A DNA stretch of 13,221 bases from CALARM01 sp964431735. Lineage in GTDB: Bacteria > Vulcanimicrobiota > SpSt-956 > JAKJGF01. The stretch covers positions 1-13,221 of the forward strand of contig CAYSLJ010000190.1 in the NCBI GenBank assembly GCA_964431735.1, read 5' to 3'. The notes beneath the pieces were generated by a model. It searched no databases, was not told the DNA's origin, and saw only the letters and a program-made list of their open reading frames with translations. The position numbers and the translations under genes are program-made. Every line of letters starts with the position of its first letter. Position 1 is the first letter of the stretch. Positions 8,247-13,221 of the stretch are shown piece by piece.

Positions 8247-8250
8247 CTCC
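8247..8250 (-). promoter_or_regulatory. Shine-Dalgarno GGAG that points to a non-standard start
   Basis: On the minus strand AAAAAAGGAGCGG precedes ATATTTATTATAAAAAAA. No ATG, GTG or TTG lies within usable distance in the lipoprotein frame; the best-spaced codon is ATT at 8237-8235, nine bases after GGAG. The intervening codons are open and encode the positively charged start and hydrophobic core of the signal peptide. Confidence 0.6.
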
Positions 8251-8265
8251 TTTTTTACTTCTCTC

Positions 8266-10074
8266 TTATTTTACTATTATAGTATAATCGTCTTTATATT
8301 TTCCTTCTTCTCTTTTTTCATGACTTAAAAGAGTGGCCCATTTTCCGTTTCTATAGGCTCCTATGGTAATAGATATACCGGATATAAGTCTGCTGCTTAC
8401 TACAGTCTCTATGGTGACTTTATTTTTACCTTTCTTTAAAAAAGCGTTAATGTCTATAGACGTACTTGTATCAAATTTTCCTACAAATTCATCATCTATA
8501 TGGACAGCAAAATAGCATCCCTGTTTTCTGTATGTCATATCCACTTTCATTGTACACTGGTCTGAATGTAATTCTTCTGTTACATTTCCTCCTGAAACTA
8601 TTAAACTGTATGTTTTTGTATCATTTCCTTGTTTTGACCTGGCATGATTTATCAGGGTATTCCATTTGCCGTTTTTATCGGTTCCTGCGGTAAGTGTTAT
8701 GTCTGATATCAGGTTTCTTTCAATATTACTTTTTACTTTAATATTATTTTTTCCCGGCTTCAGATAACCGGTTATATCTACGGAAGTAGTATCATTGAAA
8801 GTACCCAGCTGTATATCGTTTATAAACACTTCAAAAATACTTTTCTGTGAACCGTATGTCATCATTGTTTTTAATATATATGTTTCAGATAATACAGGAT
8901 TGTTTATTTTCGTGAAATCTGGAATATTTAATTTATATACAGCAGTATCCGAACCTGCTTTATTTCTGGAATGGCTGATTACTGTAGCCCACTTGCCCCA
9001 TCTCAGAGAGCCAAGGGTCATTTTAAGACCGTAATTATTTTTTTCTACATCGCTTGTAATTTTTACTTCATTTTTACCTGTTTTTATAAAGGGAGTTACA
9101 TCCAGAGAAACGTCTTTACTGTATATACCAATTTGAAAATCATTTATAAAGACTGTAAAGGTAGATTTAGGTGAACTGTAAGTCATATCAAGTTTCAGAT
9201 TATATTCTTCAGGGGGAGGATTTTTTATTTTAGAAACATCGGGAATATTCAAGGTATAATGAATGGTATCTTCACCTGATAATTTTCTTTGATGTATCAA
9301 AACAGGGAAATCTTTCCCTCTCCACATAGTTCCTATAGATAGATCTATATATGACAGCAGGTTTTTATGGAGAGAAGAAACTATGGCAACGGTATTTTTT
9401 CCTGTATGGAGCATATTACTTATATTCATATCAGTATCTTCATTAAATTCTCCAAGGTATTTATCATTTATCCATACGGTAAATTTTGATTCTTTTTTTC
9501 CGTACGTCATAGATGTTTTAAAATAAAACACATTCATTGGTTCTATAGCTGATGTAACTGATGGAGTTGTTTCTGAAAATATTTCCTGAGTTGCCTGCGG
9601 CTCCGGTTCCGGAGTATCTGATTTTATTTCTATAGTAAAAATGACAGATTTCATCAATTTATCATCAAAATAAATATCAGCCCTGCAACCTGATGAAGTC
9701 CATCCTTCCGGCGGTCTGGTAAGATTAAAACTTCCTGCATTTATATTACCTCCTGCTTTTATTGACGATTCCGATATTTTATTTTCTGTCTCTCCACTGA
9801 CGGAAAGCCATATGGTTCTTATTACCGTATTTTCCGGGAGGTTTTTTGCATCAAAGATAAGATATATTTCACTGTCGTCTTTTTTGAATTCTGTGGTTTC
9901 TTCCGTGCCGTTACTGTCTTTTGAAAGAATAACCTTTTCCAGAGAAGGTTCCTGTGGAGTCGGTGTCGCAGTCGGTTCTGGAGTAGGTGTCGGTTCTGAC
10001 TTTTTTAATGCAACACATCCGAATGAGAAGCTTAAAAAGAGAATTAATATTAATAGATACAGACTTTTTAACAT
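8266..10074 (-). CDS. Repeat lipoprotein A: Ig-like domain plus four galactose-binding-like modules
   Basis: This 602-residue protein begins with a hydrophobic signal peptide ending SFGC (17-20), a plausible although atypical lipobox, then a Pro/Thr/Glu linker (26-43) like those of wall-spanning surface proteins. A beta-rich domain (about 44-150) has RPPEGW (120-125) and YFDDKLMKSVIFTIE. A second linker (153-172) leads to four modules (about 182-278, 290-384, 397-493, 506-602). Each module opens with a hydrophobic-x-MTY motif, continues with F-x-V-x-I-N/D-D-x-x-x-G, then D-[IV]-[TN]-x-[FY]-[LI]-K-x-G-K-N, and ends with W-x-x-[LV]-[IL]-x-H-x-[RK] and a Y-x-L-x-[IV] strand. It shares the same order of domains with lipoprotein B. 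AGGAGG lies just before ATG 10074, 37 bases after the amidase-like gene. A role in binding an envelope glycan or in assembly at the cell surface is inferred from the fold pattern only. Confidence 0.85.
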   Translation of the reverse strand: MLKSLYLLILILFLSFSFGCVALKKSEPTPTPEPTATPTPQEPSLEKVILSKDSNGTEETTEFKKDDSEIYLIFDAKNLPENTVIRTIWLSVSGETENKISESSIKAGGNINAGSFNLTRPPEGWTSSGCRADIYFDDKLMKSVIFTIEIKSDTPEPEPQATQEIFSETTPSVTSAIEPMNVFYFKTSMTYGKKESKFTVWINDKYLGEFNEDTDMNISNMLHTGKNTVAIVSSLHKNLLSYIDLSIGTMWRGKDFPVLIHQRKLSGEDTIHYTLNIPDVSKIKNPPPEEYNLKLDMTYSSPKSTFTVFINDFQIGIYSKDVSLDVTPFIKTGKNEVKITSDVEKNNYGLKMTLGSLRWGKWATVISHSRNKAGSDTAVYKLNIPDFTKINNPVLSETYILKTMMTYGSQKSIFEVFINDIQLGTFNDTTSVDITGYLKPGKNNIKVKSNIERNLISDITLTAGTDKNGKWNTLINHARSKQGNDTKTYSLIVSGGNVTEELHSDQCTMKVDMTYRKQGCYFAVHIDDEFVGKFDTSTSIDINAFLKKGKNKVTIETVVSSRLISGISITIGAYRNGKWATLLSHEKREEGKYKDDYTIIVK

Positions 10075-10111
10075 ATTGTTTCCTCCTATTTTTTATATGA
10101 TTTTCGCTTTA

Positions 10112-10999
10112 TTAAATATCTAAAGCCCTGGCCACTATTATTCCCGGCTTTTCTACTGAAATTAGATAATCATAGAGAGTGCAATCAGAAATCTCAACAA
10201 CCTCCGTTTTAGACGATGCATTCAGCATATGGGATATATTTTTTATTTTATATATATATCCCGTATGGGTTACATCGAGTCCTTCTATTGTAGTACCCAG
10301 GCCTATTATATCTCCGTCTCTCAATTTATTTTCAATTTTCGGTATCATTTCTGTCGGTATATAATACTGAACCCTGGAATTTATGTCTTTTTCAATTTTT
10401 TTCAATTTATTGAAGGTTTCATCTGATTTTAACGGACCATAACTTTCTCTGTGAGAAGTCATAAAATTAATTTTTTTATTTAATTTTATACCTCCCATGT
10501 CTTTATTTATATCTTTTACGACTCCTTTTTTACTGTTATCAAAAATCCAGTCGATAAAATAATGAAGGCGGCTTGTATATCCCTTTCTCATACCGTTTCT
10601 GTATCTGATAAATTCCAGTTCTTTTTTATAATCTTCGAAGGTTTTTTTACCTTTTTTTATTACCATTGATATAGCCAGAGTATTCTCAAAAAAAGTCCAG
10701 CAGTCCAGGCCATGAAGGTTGGTAATAAGCGCTTCATTCCCCGAATTATCAAGAGTATCGGGAACATAAGGGGTTTTCAGAAAGGATTTCCCTGTTTCTG
10801 TTATTATATTGTTCAGAGGTTTTGGGGAGAGATCTTTCTTTTCAGCCATACTGATTTTGTCGAGAAATATTTTTTCATCTTCTGTTAATCCCTTTGTCCT
10901 GGCTGATGAGAAAGACCCTGTATTTGAAACCATAATGGAACATAAAAAAAAATTTAAAAAATCACGTCTGTTCATTTTCTTTGATTGTTTGCCTTTCAT
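10112..10999 (-). CDS. DUF1460 N-acetylmuramoyl-L-alanine amidase-like protein, secreted
   Basis: The protein of up to 295 residues carries the DUF1460 hallmarks: TPYVPDTL (76-83), LDCWTFFENTLA (98-109) with the likely nucleophile Cys100, IRYRNG (131-136) and YTSRLHYFIDWI (141-152), YIPTEMIP (213-220), GDIIGLGT (229-236), GLDVTHTGY (240-248) with likely catalytic His245, and HMLNASS (257-263). The family has an NlpC/P60-like papain fold and is predicted to cleave peptidoglycan stem linkages. NRRDFLNFF (10-18) followed by a hydrophobic stretch resembles a twin-arginine or general secretion signal. The start is uncertain: ATG 10999 has no Shine-Dalgarno and would leave a leader of only about eight bases after the predicted promoter, so ATG 10975 (Met9, just before RRDF) is a good alternative. 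It is the first gene of the presumed three-gene operon with lipoproteins A and B. Confidence 0.82.
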   Translation of the reverse strand: MKGKQSKKMNRRDFLNFFLCSIMVSNTGSFSSARTKGLTEDEKIFLDKISMAEKKDLSPKPLNNIITETGKSFLKTPYVPDTLDNSGNEALITNLHGLDCWTFFENTLAISMVIKKGKKTFEDYKKELEFIRYRNGMRKGYTSRLHYFIDWIFDNSKKGVVKDINKDMGGIKLNKKINFMTSHRESYGPLKSDETFNKLKKIEKDINSRVQYYIPTEMIPKIENKLRDGDIIGLGTTIEGLDVTHTGYIYKIKNISHMLNASSKTEVVEISDCTLYDYLISVEKPGIIVARALDI

Positions 11000-11013
11000 A
11001 TGTAATAAATAAA

Positions 11014-11042
11014 ATTATAACATAAAATTATATTACTATAAA
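11014..11042 (-). promoter_or_regulatory. Predicted sigma70-type promoter of the amidase/lipoprotein operon
   Basis: On the minus strand TTTATA (11042-11037, four of six matches to TTGACA) is followed after 17 bases by a perfect TATAAT (11019-11014). The start of transcription would fall near 11007. The region is very AT-rich, so chance matches are likely; the exact spacing and position support it moderately. Confidence 0.45.
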
Positions 11043-11069
11043 GGAAAAATGATTTCCTCTGTGGAAATA

Positions 11070-11089
11070 TTTAAACGATTGCGTTTAAA
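11070..11089. promoter_or_regulatory. Operator-like palindrome TTTAAACG-ATTG-CGTTTAAA
   Basis: Two perfect 8-base half-sites (11070-11077 and 11082-11089) flank a 4-base centre, about 60 bases upstream of the predicted operon transcription start. This could be a repressor or activator site, or a small hairpin. A shorter hairpin, ATTTCC/GGAAAT (11052-11068), sits next to it, closer to the promoter. Confidence 0.4.
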
Positions 11090-11090
11090 A

Positions 11091-11259
11091 ACGACAGGTA
11101 ATTTTATATATAAATGAAAATTAAATCTTTCAGGTTTTGGGTTATGGGTTTGGGGTTCTTCTTAACCCATAACCCATAACCCATCACCCGGCACCCTCAT
11201 CAATTAATAGATTTATGAAATTACGTAAAATTTCCAGTAAAAGTGAAATTACCTGTCGT
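11091..11259. mobile_element. MITE-like element with 14-bp terminal inverted repeats
   Basis: ACGACAGGTAATTT (11091-11104) is a perfect reverse complement of AAATTACCTGTCGT (11246-11259). The two ends enclose 169 non-coding bases with a strong internal hairpin, and both are flanked by AAAA (11087-11090 and 11260-11263), a possible target duplication in A-rich DNA. This fits a miniature inverted-repeat element or a pair of inverted binding sites. With the repeats and the promoter it accounts for most of the 303 bases between the amidase-like gene and the zinc-ribbon gene. Confidence 0.5.
11134..11198. repeat. AACCCAT heptamer array forming a 12-bp hairpin
   Basis: The right arm has three perfect AACCCAT units (11164-11184) followed by the degenerate units CACCCGG and CACCCTC. 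The left arm has GTTTTGG, GTTATGG and GTTTGGG (11134-11154), so both arms keep period 7. GGGTTATGGGTT (11139-11150) pairs perfectly with AACCCATAACCC (11164-11175) across a 13-base loop. It lies inside the MITE-like element. Confidence 0.8.
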
Positions 11260-11287
11260 AAAACAATGTTATTCTTTTAAATTTTTT

Positions 11288-11297
11288 AAGGTGGTGA
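11288..11297 (+). promoter_or_regulatory. Strong Shine-Dalgarno AAGGTGGTGA that fixes a TTG start
   Basis: The sequence differs at one base from AAGGAGGTGA, the complement of the 16S rRNA end, and ends five bases before TTG 11303. This favours the 84-residue product over the longer reading from GTG 11243, which would start inside the MITE-like element. Confidence 0.75.
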
Positions 11298-11302
11298 TTT
11301 TT

Positions 11303-11557
11303 TTGGCAGAAGAAGCAGCAAATCTCTATCGTGAAGGAGAACTGAAATTATTACAGGAAATGGAAGAACTGACAAAAGAAAGAGGGGGCAGTTTTCATAT
11401 TTCAGGAGAATTTGAATGTAAATGCGGTGCAGTAATTCATTTCGGCCCCGATTTCCTTTTACCCAATCCGCCCTATGAAGTGAAATGCGATGCCTGTGGA
11501 GGAGTATTGATAGAATTAGGAGAAAAGGACATAACACCGGAAGAAGAGAAGAAGTGA
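11303..11557 (+). CDS. Small zinc-ribbon protein, function unknown
   Basis: From TTG 11303 the product is 84 residues. The N-terminal third (MAEEAANLYREGELKLLQEMEEL) is a charged, probably helical segment. The C-terminal part has CKCG and CDACGG separated by about 20 residues, which matches a four-cysteine zinc ribbon, and the protein ends in an acidic and lysine-rich tail. I do not recognise a named family. The TGA stop (11555-11557) is itself part of the first GTGAGTA heptamer of the array that follows, so the array either inserted at the very end of the gene or has replaced its original terminus. The gene is convergent with the beta-propeller gene. Confidence 0.65.
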   Translation: MAEEAANLYREGELKLLQEMEELTKERGGSFHISGEFECKCGAVIHFGPDFLLPNPPYEVKCDACGGVLIELGEKDITPEEEKK

Positions 11558-11597
11558 GTAGTGAGTAGTGAGTAGTGAGTGGATTTTCACTACTCAC
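11554..11597. repeat. GTGAGTA heptamer array and hairpin between convergent genes
   Basis: Three perfect GTGAGTA units (11554-11574) and one GTGAGTG (11575-11581) are followed by ACTACTCAC (11589-11597), the exact reverse complement of GTGAGTAGT. The resulting hairpin lies between the 3' ends of the zinc-ribbon and beta-propeller genes and could act as a bidirectional terminator. It overlaps the stop codon of the former. Confidence 0.75.
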
Positions 11598-11611
11598 ATT
11601 ACTCGGTGGAA

Positions 11612-12790
11612 TTAATCTTCAAAAACTCTGAACCTCCAGGTCTGTGCACCTGTAGTGGCTTCCAGAGCATAGAAATATTTATCTAAAAATCCCAGATAGA
11701 GAATTCCATCGTAGAAGATGGGATGAGTTTTCTCTACAGACGCATCTGTACGGTACCTCCATAACTGGGCTCCTGTCTTTGCATCAAAGGCATAAAGACA
11801 ATCTTTTATTGTTCCTATATATACACAGGTTTGATAAAAGGCTCTGTTTTCAAAAAATGTGGGCTTTGTATCAACTACATCCGAGTCAAGTCTGGCTCTC
11901 CATAGTCTTGCACCATTCAGTCCGTTAATGGCATAGAAATGTCCGTCTCTTGAAGAAACATAAACTGTGTTCCCATAACAGGCAGGTGTAGATGTTATGG
12001 CAGTATCTGCACGAAAACTCCATGCTTCCAGTCCTGTCGATGCATTTATGGCATATAATCTGTCATCTACAGAAGCAATATATACGAAGCCACCGGCATA
12101 TGCCGGATAAGCTCTGTCTATACCTCTTTCTGTGCGGAATCTCCACATTTCTCTTCCTGTTTTAATATCGAGTCCGTAAACAAAACCGTTTTTACAGCAG
12201 AAATATACCATATCAGGTCCCAGAACGGCTTTTGTCTGAAATACAGGGTCATCCGCTTTGTAACGCCAGACTTCCTGCCCACCTTTTGCATTAATAGCAT
12301 AAAAATATTGATCTTTTGAACCGAATAAAACAAGATTTCCGTTGTCTGCAATTACAGGAGTGAAACCTTCTATAGAGCCGTCTGTCGGATAGGCCCATTT
12401 ATTAACCCCTGTTTTCGCTTCTACCGCATAGAGGCGGTTGTCTCTTGAACCTATGTAAACCATGCCGTTTGCTGTTGCAGCACCGGAACTTATCTTTTTA
12501 TCAGTTTTAACTCTCCAGACTTCTCTCCCTGTAGCTCCTTCTATACCGTAAATATTTCCGTCTTCTGAGCCAAAACAGATAATACCGTCAACTGCTACAG
12601 GCTCGCAGTATTCAAGAGAACCGTCTGTTTTATATGACCATTTTACTCCCCCGTTTTTCCTGTCCAGACCGTACATAACACCGTCTCTCGTACCGGAACA
12701 TACTATGGATGAACCGGGGTCAATACAGGCTGCCATTGAGATTGAACCGGATATTAAGATAAATACAAAAAATAATAGAAAATAACGCAT
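11612..12790 (-). CDS. PQQ-like beta-propeller repeat protein, secreted or lipoprotein
   Basis: This 392-residue protein starts with a signal peptide (FLLFFVFILISGSISMAAC, 4-22); Cys22 could be lipidated, though the -3 residue Met is unusual for a lipobox. The rest consists of about 40-residue repeats with the PQQ/BamB-type motif Y-[GA]-[hydrophobic]-x-x-x-x-G-x-x-x-W. Nine copies are visible, from YGLDRKNGGVKW (40-51) to YALEATTGAQTW (374-385), each followed by a beta-strand pair with VYxGSxDxxxYA. The fold should be an eight- or nine-bladed propeller on the outer side of the cytoplasmic membrane. Members range from BamB-like scaffolds to quinoprotein dehydrogenases; no dehydrogenase active-site signature is obvious, so a binding or scaffold role is likelier. 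The start is set by AGGAG (12803-12799) eight bases before ATG 12790; reading on to 12907 would translate heptamer repeats. Confidence 0.9.
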   Translation of the reverse strand: MRYFLLFFVFILISGSISMAACIDPGSSIVCSGTRDGVMYGLDRKNGGVKWSYKTDGSLEYCEPVAVDGIICFGSEDGNIYGIEGATGREVWRVKTDKKISSGAATANGMVYIGSRDNRLYAVEAKTGVNKWAYPTDGSIEGFTPVIADNGNLVLFGSKDQYFYAINAKGGQEVWRYKADDPVFQTKAVLGPDMVYFCCKNGFVYGLDIKTGREMWRFRTERGIDRAYPAYAGGFVYIASVDDRLYAINASTGLEAWSFRADTAITSTPACYGNTVYVSSRDGHFYAINGLNGARLWRARLDSDVVDTKPTFFENRAFYQTCVYIGTIKDCLYAFDAKTGAQLWRYRTDASVEKTHPIFYDGILYLGFLDKYFYALEATTGAQTWRFRVFED

Positions 12791-12798
12791 AGAAAAAA

Positions 12799-12803
12799 CT
12801 CCT
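12799..12803 (-). promoter_or_regulatory. Shine-Dalgarno AGGAG of the beta-propeller gene
   Basis: On the minus strand AGAGGAG lies eight bases before ATG 12790, directly ahead of a clear signal peptide. It decides the start against an upstream in-frame ATG at 12907 whose first 39 codons run through repeat DNA. Confidence 0.8.
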
Positions 12804-12813
12804 CTTTTATAAT

Positions 12814-12857
12814 CGTCACGCGTCACGCGTGGTTTCGTGATGGGTAATGCGTAATGC
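12814..12857. repeat. CGTCACG and GTAATGC heptamer arrays in the propeller leader
   Basis: Two CGTCACG units (12814-12827) followed by CGTGG, and two GTAATGC units (12844-12857), each keep period 7. TCACG and CGTGA within the block can pair. The array lies between the predicted promoter and the Shine-Dalgarno of the beta-propeller gene, so it should be transcribed as 5' leader. Confidence 0.7.
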
Positions 12858-12900
12858 GCGTTTTCACCGGTACCGGGCGAACACATTGGTTCCCCCATGT

Positions 12901-12935
12901 TTTTCACTTTTCACTTTTCACTCACCACTCACTAT
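12901..12935. repeat. TTTTCAC/TCACCAC heptamer array
   Basis: Three perfect TTTTCAC units (12901-12921) are followed by TCACCAC (12922-12928) and TCACTAT (12929-12935). The last unit overlaps the predicted -10 box of the beta-propeller promoter, so the array reaches from the promoter into the leader. Confidence 0.75.
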
Positions 12936-12962
12936 TATAGGATAACATCTTTAGAAAAGCAA
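12934..12962 (-). promoter_or_regulatory. Predicted sigma70-type promoter of the beta-propeller gene
   Basis: On the minus strand TTGCTT (12962-12957) is separated by exactly 17 bases from a perfect TATAAT (12939-12934). Transcription would begin near 12927 and leave a leader of about 137 bases made largely of heptamer repeats. Confidence 0.5.
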
Positions 12963-12966
12963 GCAT

Positions 12967-13005
12967 AATGACAGAGGAACATAATCTTTAATGCGTAACT
13001 CCTGT
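12967..13005. repeat. Dispersed intergenic repeat, right copy
   Basis: AATGACAGA (12967-12975) and AATGCGTAACTCCTGT (12990-13005) repeat the words found at 3612-3635, here with extra bases between them. The copy lies upstream of the beta-propeller promoter. The rest of 12963-13052 is AT-rich and shows no other clear feature. Confidence 0.55.
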
Positions 13006-13052
13006 AAAAAAACATAATATTTCAATTTATTACAGAAATTCAATTATATATT

Positions 13053-13221
13053 TTATCTGCCTTTAAGTATTATTTTAGCTTTGTCTAACTGTGATGGATA
13101 TAAATCTGTAGGTACCTTTGAAGAACCTAATTTTTTAAAAATTATATAGCGGGCACATTGCGAATTATCTCCCTTGCAGTATTTTTTTTTCATTAATTCT
13201 GCTGTGGCAGGTCTATCTAGC
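13053..13221 (-). CDS. C-terminal fragment of a protein with a CxGDxxxCARY motif, cut by the window edge
   Basis: The minus strand is open from the window edge to TAA at 13055-13053 and encodes 55 residues, starting LDRPATAELMKKKYC. The visible sequence includes KKKYCKGDNSQCARY, then a helix-like stretch, KVPTDLYPSQLDKAKIIL and the stop. A short tail of this kind (P-x-x-AEL-x-KK-x-YC-x-GD-x-x-x-CARY...VP-x-DL-x-P-x-Q) occurs, as far as I recall, at the C-terminus of various bacterial signalling or hypothetical proteins; the two cysteines could bind a metal. The main domain of the protein lies outside the window, so no function is assigned. There are no internal stops and the amino acid pattern is protein-like. 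Confidence 0.65.
   Translation of the reverse strand, partial: LDRPATAELMKKKYCKGDNSQCARYIIFKKLGSSKVPTDLYPSQLDKAKIILKGR

Noticed and set aside
11134..11198. CRISPR array or telomere-like end
   Set aside because: Units are only seven bases with no spacers and no cas gene nearby; the AACCCAT similarity to telomeric repeats is superficial because the array is short, internal and forms a hairpin.
11243..11302. GTG start of the zinc-ribbon gene at 11243
   Set aside because: It lies inside the MITE-like element and lacks a ribosome binding site, whereas TTG 11303 follows AAGGTGGTGA at ideal distance.
12791..12907. N-terminal extension of the beta-propeller protein by 39 residues to an ATG at 12907
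   Set aside because: It translates intergenic heptamers, has no Shine-Dalgarno, and places the hydrophobic signal peptide inside the protein; ATG 12790 has AGGAG and the signal peptide at its start.

Overview
The window is AT-rich bacterial DNA with ten protein-coding genes, one of them cut by the right edge. No rRNA, tRNA or CRISPR array was recognised. Two lipoproteins with lipobox cysteines, a Tat-like secreted amidase, a membrane-anchored Ser/Thr kinase, an Uma2 nuclease and many intergenic heptanucleotide repeats suggest a diderm with a large, repeat-rich genome. Cyanobacteria and uncultivated neighbouring phyla such as Eremiobacterota show this combination. The taxonomic guess is an inference with low confidence; no marker gene is present.

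Left part (1-3516, + strand): a remnant of an ISAzo13-type transposase that runs in frame into a CopG/BrnA-like antitoxin, then an Uma2-family endonuclease, then a receptor-like Ser/Thr kinase with a cytoplasmic catalytic domain, one membrane segment and a C-terminal domain outside the membrane. Middle (3683-6319, - strand): an 878-residue dikinase-like enzyme with the layout of rifampin phosphotransferase (ATP-grasp, large helical domain, C-terminal phospho-histidine domain), convergent with the kinase.

The block 6486-10999 (- strand) looks like an operon. Transcription runs from a DUF1460 peptidoglycan amidase-like protein to two tandem paralogous lipoproteins, each with an N-terminal Ig-like domain and four copies of a galactose-binding-like beta-sandwich module. 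This is the best candidate here for an undescribed envelope system: a cell-wall amidase with two surface lipoproteins that may bind glycan. The second lipoprotein appears to lack a standard start codon at the position its signal peptide and Shine-Dalgarno require; the codon there is ATT.

Right part (11000-13221): a 303-base intergenic region with a likely promoter, an operator-like palindrome and a 169-base MITE-like element with 14-bp terminal inverted repeats; a small zinc-ribbon protein started by TTG; a convergent PQQ-type beta-propeller lipoprotein; and the C-terminus of a protein with a CxGDxxxCARY motif, cut by the window edge.

Almost every intergenic region right of 6300 carries tandem heptamers of several sequences, all with period 7 and often arranged as hairpins. 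They lie in the leaders of two genes, between convergent genes, inside the MITE-like element, and in one case supply the stop codon of a gene.
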